Positions 34,837-46,494 of a stretch of DNA of 64,000 bases are shown in pieces. The notes below the pieces were generated by a model. That model saw nothing but the letters and a program-made list of their open reading frames with translations. It was not told where the DNA came from and did not search any database. The stretch spans positions 3,224,001-3,288,000 of the forward strand of contig JBBPUQ010000009.1 of assembly GCA_038501195.1 (NCBI GenBank), in the 5' to 3' direction. The translations under genes were made by a program, and so were the position numbers. Numbering within the stretch: position 1 is the first letter of the stretch; each line of letters begins with the position of its first letter. Source of the stretch: Nemania diffusa (Eukaryota; Ascomycota; Sordariomycetes; Xylariales; Xylariaceae).

Positions 34837-35322
34837 GATTAAATATTCAAAGTAGTAGTACTAACTAAATCCTATAGCAATGGCCCTAAAAATGATATGC
34901 TGTCAATTGAGGGCTGCAGCAGCCTGCTAAGTCACTGATGTGCGATTTTCGAATTCTAAACAAAGCCAAACGAGGGCGCTGCAAAACCTGCAAACGGCAA
35001 GAGGATGTATAGTGACTGTCTCATTTCCACCCAGCGAGAGCTGTGGTTACGACCTAATTATTCTTTGTTGTAAAGTGCATTGGGAAACTCCAAGAGCAGC
35101 CGACCGACAGTGGTTGCTGTCTTCGGAATGTTCGTGTTCCATTCCTGAAAGCTGTTCAATTCCATGCAAATGAAGACAAGAACTACATGCCCCGCTTACT
35201 ACTAATTCACATATACGTGTTACTCCTTTTCTTCTCCTCTCAGTTAAGTGTGATAATTTAATTTTGTGACCACTTACTATTCATGAACACAACTTTTCAC
35301 CAAAGGGTCGCCTGCATGTACA
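34837..35322. promoter_or_regulatory. shared divergent promoter of the 33-40 kb gene pair
   Basis: The 486 bp between two divergent starts hold no long frame. A 24-codon frame at 34938-35012 contains KRGRCKTCKRQ, reminiscent of the start of a Zn2Cys6 DNA-binding domain, but it stops at once. CT-rich sequence at 35223-35243 (CTCCTTTTCTTCTCCTCTC) suits a transcription start for the plus-strand gene. Confidence 0.5.
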
Positions 35323-38300
35323 ATGACACTAATACATGACCCAGACAAGGGGGTTGATCGGCAGCGGATACTCGAGCGGCTTAAGTTTCTCTACAAGAAT
35401 TTGACTTTAGATAAAGATAATCATGAACCTACGGCCAAAAATGTTGGGCTCAGTGGCATGCAAGAAGGCATACTGAACGGGCCGAAGGCTCACGACCCAA
35501 GCGTCACAATACCCCAGATTATTCACTACCTAAGAGATGGCGATGCGGGCCGAGATACTCTCTGGAATGTAAATTTCCCGCTAATACGGGACTATCTTGC
35601 GGAGGCCCACCGAGCGATGGTGACCGGTGATTTAGGATACAGCGACGTCAAACTACGTGCTGCCTTGGAAGATGCGCGAGTGATGGTCAATATCCACCGA
35701 AAATCTGAGAAATACGCCTGGGAAAAATCATCATGGACTACCGACATTCTCCGAGGCCAAACCACACAAGAGCGCCTCTTGACTTATCCGAAGGTGTTTC
35801 CTCTTCCCAAGCCTGACCGTGCGAAGTCTCGCTATCGGCCAATTAAGCCCATACCACGTCCTAACGATAAGTCGTCTCTTTGGAACGGCAAGTCACTGGA
35901 CTCAACCGATATTGACGACTATGTCAAGAGCGAGAATAAGTTCTTCAGGGCCATCCAAAAGTATGCTAGTACTGGGAAGAAGAACAGGTCTAGAGTGAAG
36001 AACAACCAGTTTGACACTCAAAACCAAGCATATGAGAAATATATGAGCCGTGGCGTAGCAGAAACTTGCTTCAACGCGCCGGCGCCGGCTCCGAATAATG
36101 ATGGCCGTATAGGTCCTAAAGAGGCTAAGGACCCATCCTTTTACGACAGACGCGGGTGGCAGAGGGCTGCACTTCAACAATGCCTTAACCTCTTCACCAA
36201 CCACGAGAATAGGGTAATCAACACCCCGTGGCGTCGGGCTGTGTTGCCATATGATCCGCCCGCGGCTTTGCCAAGAGAGGTTGCCTATGTACCTCGAATC
36301 ACCGAACCTAGCCAAGTAACCAATGAAAAGGAGAAAGATCCATTTTCATGGCTTCATTGGTCTTTCGAATATACACGAATTGTTGATTTCCTGGCAGACT
36401 GCCAGCGTCAGCATTACAACAATCAGTGCTGGGACGATTTCTCGGCCTCGGCACTACCTACAAATTTCCGAGGGCCTCGTATCTACCGAGGGTTGGCTGC
36501 TCATGATCAATATTGGCTAAAAATCGGCGAGTCTCTTGACCAACTCGAAAGCATGCTGCACAGTGCATGGGGAGCAGCGCCTCGCCCTCTCTTAAGAGCT
36601 ATCCTGCGGGATATCGATGCTGGAAAGCAGGAGAGGACAGGCCCTGCCGACACAAACAGCAGCTACTACGTACCAGCCGAAGACGGCGATGAGATTTACG
36701 AAAGAAAGCGTTATTGGCGCCGAGACATTAAACGCCGACTCAAAGTCGATAATCGCGAAGACAACGCTGATGACGACAACTTTAAGCTTATAGATGGCTT
36801 TGACAGTGCATGGTTAAGATATCTATGCGAGCCATCCCGCACGCTAGAAATGTGTGACCCATCTAAACAGCCAAAGCGCAACCTTCTCATTCTTTTTGAT
36901 ACGAAGCTCCAGTCTTACTTCAGGAACTTGGAGGTATCGGGCACCCCCGACAGCAAGGCACTCCACATCTGGACAGAGAACATTGATGAAATCGACAGTG
37001 TCATGCATGACTACAGGCCGAATACGCTTCGTATGGTACTAGCATATATCAACGGCTGTACGGAGGAAGAGGTAATCGAAAGCGGAGACATGGATTCTAA
37101 TCCAGAACATCCAAATGCTAGTTATCAATTTTCTCGAGAAGAAGCGGAATTTCTGTGTGTGGAGCTTCACAGTCTCGGTAGATGCGTGTAAGTCTAAGTA
37201 AAAGGCCAATTGGTCAAAGCACGATGCTAATAATGCTCAGGTATATTCCAAAGAGAGGTGACAACCCGGCAGTAGTCGGTCGTCCACGCTACAACGTACA
37301 CCCGGAAGACCGAGTCCTATGGCGTTACGTGGATTCAACCCAGTTCCAGGAGGCTAGCGCAGAATATGTGGACGACATGGTAGATCACTACGACGCTATG
37401 TACGGCAACTGGTCTTTATACAAGGGGGATAGACCTAGTTTCTCTCGTGAGCTAGAACATATGATGGATCATGCAGGATCAGACTTCACGCCTGAACTGG
37501 AACGCATAGAGACACAATATCCGCACCCTGGGACCAAGGAGGCGTCGGCTACAAGACGGGCCTTCATAAGGAGGTATATTGTACCAGAGGGTTTGTCCTA
37601 CATTAGCGATCTATTGCTAGACAGTACTGAGAGCGAACGGGATTCGCCCTATCGGGATGACCTGGCTACTTGGGAAATGGTTGGGGCCTACTTGACGAGA
37701 TACCACGAGCAGCAAAAAGAGCTGCACAATCCCGCCAACTACTATTATTCAGGTGAACTATACGAGCCACAAACACCTGAGAGAACTGTTCAGTTTTTCA
37801 GGAACATAGCTTATCGCATGGGCCGGACGATGAGATATGTGGATCAAATTAGGGAAAGACTACACTATCTGGAAAATGGTACCCAACAAGCACCATCAAA
37901 GCTTCCCCTAGACCTCTCGGCGGAGCTCAAGGAGCCACGCCCCGATAGCAATGACCCTGCGAATACCATCCCAGTTCCCAATTTAGTCGAACATTGGTGG
38001 CAGCCTGTATCTGTCAGAGACTACAGCCTTGCTATAGAGAAATGGAGCACAGCCATCCAGGAAGGGTCTGGAGAGGTGGCGCTCATGCCCCCCGATATCA
38101 AGGAGGTTCTGGTGAAGGCAGACCCGGATTCCTCGTCTCAAAATCCGCTGAAAGGAGATCAAGACCCTTTCACCGTTATCCGGGAGGGTATCATTGAAGA
38201 CTGTTTTCAGAACCGGCCCACCATGTACCCAGGGCGGCTAAGCGGGTTCAAAGACCAAGACGACAAAGAGTTCCAAGGCTATCAAAGACCTCAACTTTTT

Positions 38301-40549
38301 GACTGGGCAACAAAGGATCAAAGACGGTACCAGGCCCAACACACCCGGCGGCATTTCTTTAACATGCAACGGTGGCCACCTTCCCGCATCCTTCCACACA
38401 GGCTCGAGGCTATTCGCAACCGTAAAGACGAGGTAGCTAGGGTAGATCCATCCAAGCCCGACCAGGCCTATGGTATCTTGACGGAGCGATTACCAAGAGG
38501 AAGAAACAAGCCGATATACGCCCATCCCATCATAGACCACCACCATCACGGCCGTGATCCAGACGACTGGCTCGGTTTCAATCAACCCCTCCGGCCCCCA
38601 CCCGTCGTCGTTAACGACGCCAGCCGAAACGCCACCACCGCTAACAACAACATTTCCAGTTCCAACGTCGCCGCTGACAACCAACCGCTCTATGACGACA
38701 TCCCTGGTAACAACATTCCCAATTTAAACAACCCCCTCAGCTTCAGCAACGTCGTGGCTGATGATAGCCAACCTCTTTATGACGACATCCCTAGTAACAA
38801 CATCGTCACTAACAACAACATCTCCACTCTGAACAGCATCCCTACTGATAGCAACGTCGCCGGTAGCTACGCTGGTGATATCGACGACGCCGTCAGCTTC
38901 GCCAACCCTGTCGGCACTGCTGTTGATAAAAGGATTAATAATAAAAGAGACAACATGGTGATCAAGGGGACAAAGACGACATCTGCACTGGGGAGAAAAG
39001 GGAAGACGGCAAGTGGAGTTCCCTACGCGCGATCTGATGAGAGGTTTGCACCTGGACCGGCTGTTTTCCCCATGGGTGACACATTACTACAAAAAGTATT
39101 AATTAGTCATGAACTTAGCAACGGTAAGTGAAGAACAGATACCTATGTTAGCGAGTTATGGGGGACTGCCACCGCTTCTCTATATATAATGCTAATAACT
39201 GTCTCCCATCAGCGCTATACCCGTCACAGCCGTTCTACAAGGATCGATTGTTGGGCCTTCGGAGGGTATGGCAGAAGCTCGTTGGCGTAGAGCCCCCGCC
39301 AATCCCACTGGTGCCCCAAGTGGCGAGGGCGAACATTCCTCGCAGTAACCCCAACAAGCGCAAGATGCCCATCGAATTCCTAAACGGCTCAGGTACGACA
39401 AAGAAATTCCGCAGCGATGCCGCCGGTCCGCTACAACCCGGCGGCATTGGCGGCCAGTTTGCGGCAGCCCTCGCGGCGTCGGATGAGGATCTGGCTGCTA
39501 CAGATGGCAAGGCCAGCACACGCAAAGATTTCAGTGAAGGCTCATACACCTACGACCCAAAAACTGGACGCCTAACCAAACAGGTCCAAGCGCAGAGCAC
39601 CGCTATTGGTGGTACGGTCACATCCCACGCGGTGAACGAAGAACAGAACATTGGCTCCATGAAGCAACCGCCTGCAAACGTAATAGCAGGAGACATCGAT
39701 AATATCGCCACTGCACTCGACACCGAGGCGGGGGACCACAGCGAGGGCTTATATAGATACAACCCGAACGATGGGATGCTTTTTGCACACGGTAAAGCCC
39801 AGGTCACTGTTGGCGGTAAGGCCACGACCAAGGAAGATACTGGGTTTCACGAAATCGGACGCCCGGCCAGACGTTTAGGCAACAACCCGTCCCAGCCTAC
39901 CGGAAACCTACCAGGTGCAAGCGCCACGCCTCTGCCTACTGGGAACATCATGGGTGGGAAAGCCATATCTCAGCCTGCCGAGAACACGAGCCAAGGTACT
40001 TCACTACGGCTGTACCCGGACCCCTCTAGACAAGAGGCCAGAACTCGATTTATGGATGATTTCCCTCACGGGTGGCTTTCAACGCCCACGGAGTTGCAGT
40101 CCATGTTAACTACGGCTATGACAGCACTGGAGTTTAGCATCAACCACCAATTCACGGTGATCCCCAATATGCGGACAACGCAGCAAGAGCTGAACGGTCT
40201 GGCCCAGGCACAGGCATCTCTCCAGCCATACATACAGACACCAGGCCAGAATAGGTTCGATATTCACGCCTTGAGCCGGCTCGTAGATGCCTTTGGTGAG
40301 TACCGCGGGTACAGGTTGCAGCTTGGTGTGGTCCAAGAAGAAGCCAACATCGCCAATGAGCTACAGCTACCAGGCGCAAAGAAGTTCGCCGCGTACCTGG
40401 TGGGATCCAAGTTCAGCCAAGCCGTGGACAAGATGGTTGTCTGGGTTCGGTTGGCCCAGGTCCAGAAGTACCCGGGCTACTTGCTCAATGATTACAACGG
40501 CGTCGCATACAACTGCTTCAAGGGAGTAGGTTATCGCGAAAAACAGTGA
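35323..40549 (+). CDS. unrecognised 1694-aa protein with internal repeats
   Basis: Three long frames join through two canonical introns: exons 35323-37187, 37241-39123 and 39213-40549. Both joins keep phase (LGRC-VYIPKRGD and HELSN-ALYPSQPF), so this is one very large gene. I recognise no domain with confidence. The first 1000 residues look globular, rich in aromatic and charged residues (many Trp/Tyr/Arg), with no signal peptide or membrane segment. Residues about 1085-1175 are Asn/Ser-rich with a two-and-a-half-copy repeat (SNVAADNQPLYDDIPGNNI). A basic PNKRKMP and TKKFR cluster could be a nuclear signal. Two copies of an EGxYxYxPxxG module follow. The last 170 residues are a predicted helical/strand domain ending YNCFKGVGYREKQ; I have a weak impression of an OTU-like protease fold without its catalytic residues. 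The gene is probably lineage-restricted and co-regulated with the DSGA gene. Confidence 0.75.
38656..38890 (+). repeat. coding tandem repeat, SNVxAD.QPLYDDIPxNNI
   Basis: Two clear copies (about 38656-38720 and 38744-38812) and a third degenerate copy (from about 38848) have a period of roughly 90 bp. Each copy contains the peptide QPLYDDIP, conserved exactly while the Asn/Ser linkers vary, so the peptide itself may be under selection, for example as a short linear binding motif. Confidence 0.75.
39526..39850 (+). repeat. two-copy EGxYxYxPxxGxL module
   Basis: SEGSYTYDPKTGRL at about 39532-39573 and SEGLYRYNPNDGML at about 39739-39780 share spacing and a following Gly/Thr/Val strand-like tail (IGGTVTSHAVNE versus VGGKATTKEDTG). 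The DNA copies have diverged, so the duplication is old. Confidence 0.7.
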
Positions 40550-40913
40550 TCGAGCCAGAAACAGGGCGAACCGGGCGAGCCGAAGGCCGGGGCACGGCTA
40601 TCCGAGCATGCTAGGCGTTCCAACGAATTTTCTTTGTTTCTGATAATTACTACATAACCGAATTCATTAAGATTTCCAGTCATTCTTTCCCTGTAGCAGA
40701 CGCTGTAGCCCCTTCTCCTTCCCCAAGTGCAACTATAGATAGACGAATCCGGACTCTACCTAGGGCTCTTTGTCTCTTACGTGCCCTTGTCGTGTATACT
40801 AGCATTCCATATAGAAACTAAACCAAAGAAAAAAAATACACGGTATTAATAATAACCACCCGTTTTTGTTCTTCTGTGATCGTCTGCATACTTATAACTG
40901 CCACTGAAAATCC
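40550..40913. other. convergent 3' flanks
   Basis: The 364 bp between the stop of the 1694-aa gene and that of the oxidoreductase hold no frame of interest. An A-rich stretch at 40817-40843 may include a polyadenylation region. Confidence 0.6.
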
Positions 40914-42245
40914 TCATGGGATCGCAATGACTAGCTTTCCTATCCCTCCTTTGCTAGTGTATACTTGCTCACATCCCTGCCTAACTGCCTCTATGTCTTC
41001 GAGGGCTACTATCCTATTGACGGCCTTGACCGTTCCCGCCGCGATGAACTTTCCCGCTCGCTCGACATCCTCCCGGATACCAAAGTTTCCGGAGACTTGA
41101 ATAGTTTGAGTCAGCGATCACTCTTTTCGGGTTAAAAAAATAAATAAAGATAGAACCAAAGAAAGCTCGTAGACACATCGAGAAAAAAACCCTACTCTCA
41201 CTCACCAAACGTGTACTTAATATTCGTGCCCCGCAGCTTAAAGGCATAGTACCACTGCGCGACAGCCAGCGCCCAGAAGACCCAGAACGGCGCGGCGGGC
41301 ATCATCTCGCGCAGCAGCTCCGGGCGCGGCAGGCTGCTGATGGACACGACGACGCCGGCGCGCGGGTCCGCGAGCGCGAAGGTGCCCGCGAGGTCCCACT
41401 GCGTGTTGAGCACGACGTCCACGCTGCCCGCGGGGATCGCGTCCGTGAGGCGAGGCGTGGCCTGGTAGTCGACCAGCTGGTCGACGAGGCCGTCGGGAAG
41501 GTACCGCTCCACGAGCGCCATCTTGGCCGTGGACACGCTCGAGATGACGCGCGCGACGCCGTAGTGGCGCTTGAGGAGCTGGATCGCGACCGCGCCGGTG
41601 CCGCTCAGCGCGCCCGGCACGAACGCCGTGGCGCCGCGCAGGCCCTCCGCGCGGCCCTGGGCGCGGAGCAGGCGGTCGGCGGTCTCGGCGCACTGGTAGG
41701 CCGTGAGGGTGAAGCCGGGGAGGGAGGCGGCGTCGGCGTGGGAGAGGTGGGGGGGCTTGGGGAGGACGCAGGAGGAGGGGCACAGGGCGTATTGGCAGGC
41801 GAAGCCGGTGTCAGCGAAGAGGTCGATGGGACGGCCCGGCTGTGCGGCGCCGTAGACTTCGTCGCCGGGCTGGAAGGTTGTTACGGAGGGGCCTACTGCT
41901 ACTACTACGCCAGACTAGATGTCGTGGGGATTTGTTTTAACTTCAGAGGGCTTTTTTCTTGGCAGGAGAAATATGGTGTTAGTGATCATGATGCAGAAAA
42001 CTTACACCTTCGATACCTATCTTCATAGGCATCTTCATAGGCATCTTCATCTTCCCGGGTAGGATCCTCGAGGCGCCCCGGGCGCGCTGTGTATCCCCCG
42101 CTTGGAGACCGGCGGCATGCACCCTGATGAGGATATCGTCGGGGTTCGTGATTGTGGGTAGCAGCATGTCTATGACTTCGTACTCGGAGGGCCTACAGAA
42201 CTTAGGCGCTACCAGCGCGCGCATAGTCGTAGGTAGATCAGACAT
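40914..42245 (-). CDS. medium-chain dehydrogenase/reductase, zinc-free enoyl reductase type (ToxD-like)
   Basis: Exons 42245-42006, 41924-41216 and 41095-40914 give 376 residues; the introns are 81 and 120 nt. The N-terminal GroES-like domain (about 1-150) has PDDILIRVHAAGLQAGD and then GIEGSGVVVAVG, where zinc-dependent alcohol dehydrogenases have a GHE ligand motif. The zinc ligands are missing, placing it with NAD(P)H quinone or enoyl reductases. YALCPSSCVLPKP and the Rossmann nucleotide site GALSGTGAVAIQLLK follow. The last exon restores the usual end (VERAGKFIAAGTV, GKLVIAIP). It probably reduces a small carbonyl or enoyl substrate with NADPH. Relatives occur in secondary-metabolite clusters, but no synthase gene is nearby. 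Exon 2 is much richer in G and C at third positions than exons 1 and 3. Confidence 0.88.
42021..42053 (-). repeat. 12-bp coding tandem repeat in the oxidoreductase
   Basis: The unit CTTCATAGGCAT (plus strand) occurs about two and a half times and encodes KMPMKMPMK just before the conserved GIEG motif. Relatives usually have one copy of this proline-containing turn, so a recent 12-bp duplication is likely. Confidence 0.75.
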
Positions 42246-44333
42246 GTTAGTATATGCTATGTCCCCGTACTTGGTATAAGTTGTTTAGTTAGGTATTGAG
42301 ATGTTGGAGTAAGAATAGAAATATGCCCATTAGAGAATGGGGAAATAATGGAAGAGGAATATAGGTAGATTCATTTAAGATGAAGGTTTATATAGACGGT
42401 TCTGCGGTATTCTCAGTCCCTCGATCCCGGCTGGCCTACGTGGACTTGGTTGTGGTGATGTTCGGCGATGGCCTCCGAAATGTGGATGCTCAGCCGCCGA
42501 GTCCCCACCGAATGTCCACCGAAGGGGGCTTCCGGCTTGGCGTGATGCGCCTTTCTTCTTTTATGTTACCTTTTAACTATATATTTAAGTAGGTAGCTAA
42601 GGTATCATTTTGCAGGGGAATCTTCTAGGCTGCGATTATGTTATTGTCGAGGGTCTTGGCCGTTGCCCATATGCACGTCACAGAGTGTCTCTATTACTAG
42701 GCTACCCATCTACATACATATCTTCTCTTTACCTTGATAGTTTTCATTATTTTCTGGCTCCGGTTTGACGCGACGGTTTATTGGATTCACCTAGCAACAC
42801 GCGAGTGGTCTTTCTAGCTAAGAAATCGAATTACATGTTGATACTGCCTGTGCCTTTTCAAATGGGTCGTGGTAATAAATCTGCCTTCGCGCGACGGAAG
42901 AAGACGGGAAAGGGGGCTTGTGTAGCGAATACGTATGAACTTATAAATGAGATTCTCAATAATTAATTAATATTCGCTAATAAAATCACGGGGCTGAAAA
43001 TATGCGACAGTAACACAATCCCCCTTCGCATCTATCTGGATAAGTCCTAATAGGGCAACACAACTCGGTGGCGTTATCAGGATTGGGATCATACTACATC
43101 GGTACGTGAAATTCTCAATAAAAGGGAGTGAAAAAATATACGAGGTACGTAATGAAGACGAATTTAGGATGTAGAATATTGATTCCGCAAATGAGTTAAT
43201 GATTTTTAATGGTCTTGTGTAAATGCTGTTACAGTCTTTTTGCGCAAAGGGAGACTTCAATTTCAGTGTGAGCATGTAACACAACAAACATATTACACGA
43301 AGCGATGACTGCGCATAAATTACCTACACCAGGTAGAACCAGGTAACATGAGGGGCGGTTATGGGTTATGGGGGGCGAAATGTCTTAGTATCCAATGCTA
43401 ATTCAGACCTGAATCCCCACCAAGAAAAGAAAGATCGATCAACCCGAGTCTCCCGACCTGTACGTAAGCGCAAAAGAAAGTATGTATGTCGACAGAATAG
43501 GTAAGTAATTGTAAGTGTTTGCTTCGTAGATCCCTTTGCTCAGGCGAGCGAGACGCTGGCGACGATAGATTACCCACAGTAAACGAGGTGCATTGCATTT
43601 ACGTATGTACTTTGAATTCTACGAGCGGTCAACGACCTACCATTTAAGTATGTTTACCGTTGTTTGTTAGCGAGATCCTTGGCCAGCCAAACTACCCCGG
43701 TTCACGATGTGCTGATCGATTTAGCCTGGCCAGGAATAGCATGAAACGATCCATCAGGGCAAGTCCTGGGCAGAATTCAGGGCGCGCATGCGCGGGCTCC
43801 ATCAAACGAGTCAAACCCCCAATCCGAATGCGGTAGGCCTCCTCGCGCCTCTCTTCTCATTGGCGCGTAGTCGCCCAAAGAACCGCCCAACTTCCTCTTT
43901 CTGGCCTTTTTTTACTGGAGCATCATTGGTAGGCGAGGGACTAGTCCTTTGGCGACGTAGCAATGCTGAAAAAGGATTGGATCTGGCGATCGACGCCTGA
44001 GAGCTCTGTGGCTCGGCCGCAACGACTGGCTGTTGTCAGCTCGTATTGCTTGTTCCCCTTGATCCTAATGCCGGCAGTCTGTACTGTGTAGATTTGTAAG
44101 GGACCAAACCAAGACCAAAGCGCCCTGGCTGACAATGACCATGTGAGTTCAAAAGGGCTTTGTGTCCGCCTCTCTTTGTCAGAGTTGTCATGGAGCAATC
44201 CAATCCAATCTTTTATTTACTTATTTAGTCGTTCACTCACTCATTCTTTTTCCTGCTCTCTGGTCTTGGTGGTTGTAGATTTTCATTTCGTTCTAGAGAA
44301 ATTTGTGTGTGTTTTCTATTCTAACTCGATACG
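42246..44333. other. 2-kb divergent intergenic region before the GH76 gene
   Basis: Promoters of two divergent genes. Frames such as 42967-43287 (minus) and 42781-42966 (plus) show no family resemblance. AT-rich sequence at 42930-43210 may be decayed repeat DNA. The final 130 bases before 44334 are T/CT-rich with TTATTTACTTATTTAG, as expected for a leader or promoter. Confidence 0.55.
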
Positions 44334-45875
44334 ATGAAGACGTCACCGTCGTCGAGATTCGCCCTTGCGGCACTTGCATTCGCTCACGCCGGCTCTGCTG
44401 TTGAACTCAACATCAAGGATACCAGCTCCATAAAGACGGCCGCCGCCACGGTTGCCAAGGGGCTATACGTATTCCACAACGAGGCGGCGACAACGGGTCA
44501 GTTCAACCAGCCACAACCATGGTTTTGGTGGCTGTCGGGCTCCGGCTGGACCGGGCTCATGGACTACACCGTGTACACTAAAGACACGACATACAAGGCG
44601 GATCTGCTCTCGGCCCTGAGCAAGAACGTCGGTCCCAACTTCGACTTCGTCCCTCCCGAGCAGAGCGGTTGGGAGGCGAACGATGACCAGGTAAGACAGC
44701 CTAACTTGTCTCTGGCCAAGTGTGGATATTAGTATTAGTGGCTGACATATATCGATCCCTAGGCGTACTGGATATACAACTCCCTGACAGCCATGGAATA
44801 TGGCTTCGATACATTGCCTGGTGGTCCGACCTGGGATGTCATCGCCGCCAACTCGTTCAACCTCTTCGCTAGCCGGTGGAACACGGACAGCACCACCTGT
44901 AACGGCGGGCTAAAGTGGCAGTACAACCCCAAAGCTTCCGGGTGGACCGTGAGTCTCTCTCATTTCATCGCAAGTTATCTCCGCCCCTGTCTCTAACACG
45001 TTTTGAAAACATAGTACAAGAACGCCGTGACAAACGGCGCTATGTTCCAGACCGCCGCACGGCTCGCGCGCTACACGGGGAACCAGACGTACGCGGACTG
45101 GGCGACCAAGGTCTGGGACTGGTCGACGGGTGTTGGGCTCGTGAGCGCCGACTACCACGTGTATGACGGCACGTCGGACGACTCGGGCGCCAACTGCAGC
45201 AGCGTGAACCACATCGAGTGGACGTACAACCTGGCGAGCTACCTGCACGGCGCGGCGCACATGTTCAACCACACCGACGACCCGGTGTGGGAGACGCGCG
45301 TGCACGGGCTCGTCAGCACCGCCGCCGCGACCTTCTTCACGCCCGCCAACACGGGCGTCATGTTCGAGCAGAACTGCGAGCCCGACCACAAGTGCACGAC
45401 GGACCAGACGTCGTTCAAGGCGAGTCTTTCGCGCTGGCTCGGCAAGACGGCCGTGCTCGTGCCGAGTGCGAAGGCGTCCATCATGACGCTGCTTGAGCAC
45501 AGTGCCGTGGGCGCCGCGCAGAGCTGTGTCGGGAACGGCAACGCGACTTGTGGCGTCTCGTGGAGTGCTACCGGCTTTGACGGACAGTCTGACTTTGGAG
45601 TCGAGCTGAGCGCTCTCGAGACTATCCAGAGCTTGTTGGTGTTCGAGGCGCCCGCGTTCGCTTCCATCGCGAAGAACAACTCGGCCCCTGCGGCCGGAAC
45701 GGGCGCAGGGACAGGAACTACAACCGGAGCCGCAGCCCCAACTGGCACTACGACCGGAGCTGGAGTCTCAACCGGAACTACAACCGGAACTGCAATCGGA
45801 GCTGGGGCCGCAACCGGAACTGGCACAGGTAAGCAGCCTGCGAAATCTGGGTGCAACATGAAGAGGCGCCAGTAG
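44334..45875 (+). CDS. glycoside hydrolase family 76, alpha-1,6-mannanase-like (Dfg5/Dcw1 type)
   Basis: Secreted enzyme of the family thought to cross-link GPI-mannoproteins into the wall or to cleave alpha-1,6-mannan. Exons 44334-44690, 44763-44948 and 45015-45875 give 467 residues. A signal peptide (about 1-20, SRFALAALAFAHAGSA) precedes the (alpha/alpha)6-barrel catalytic region (about 25-420). The catalytic pair lies in ANDDQ-AYWIY, split by intron 1 directly after DDQ. Other family marks are WFWWLSGSGWTGLMDYT, TCNGGLKWQYN, NGAMFQTAARLARYTG and HIEWTYNLASYLHGAAHM. A Gly/Thr/Ala repeat tail (TTTGAGVSTGTTTG) leads to a basic end, KSGCNMKRRQ. Most Dfg5-like proteins end in a hydrophobic GPI signal, and this one does not, so it may be released into the medium. 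Exon 3 is very GC-rich at third positions. Confidence 0.93.
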
Positions 45876-46494
45876 ATAGATCGCTCTCTAGATGAGAGAG
45901 GGGGAGGAAGAGATATATTCACCTGTACATATTAAACAGCGATGTCGCATGTATATATATAATGCACAAGAACCATAGCGTTGCATTAGATGCCATTTAG
46001 GCAGTAGATCAATTACCTGAGAAGAGAACTATCTATGTGCCCCTACGAGACTAGGTAGCGTGTGGAGGTCCATTAAGACATAACACCGCCAATGCAATGC
46101 CGTAAAATAATTGCCTGTGGTAGTACATTAATACCACAATGTCGATAGATAGATTTCATTCTCTAGAGTCTATGAGACACTCGCACGTACAATAAAGTCT
46201 TGAAGGCCTTAGACAATTTTAGGTCTTTAAATTATTAATTAAACTAATTAGGCTGGACAAGTAAGTCAACCAGGTTTAGTCAAGCCAGCCATGTCAACCA
46301 GGTCAATTAGGTCACTTAATTAAATCACACTATGAATTACTATGTTTATAGTTAACTATTTATAGCTTATTCAATCTTTTTACTTGCAAATATAACCTGT
46401 AGTTTCGAAGCCAGAAATTAGAGTAAAAGTTCAGTTGGCAATCTACCTATATCCTTCGTCTAATGACACTGTCGCTGTCTCTTCCAAGTATCGA
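45876..46494. other. convergent 3' flanks with small AT-rich repeats
   Basis: No gene is seen. Around 46225-46330 the direct repeat TCAACCAGGT occurs twice, and TTAATTAA words surround the block. This might be a mobile-element footprint or polyadenylation sequence. Confidence 0.5.

Noticed and set aside
44910..45500. 196-codon minus-strand frame
   Set aside because: Arg/Val/His-rich shadow of the GC-rich GH76 exon 3.
40914..45875. Secondary-metabolite cluster around the ToxD-like reductase
   Set aside because: No polyketide synthase, NRPS, terpene synthase, P450 or cluster regulator is present in the window.
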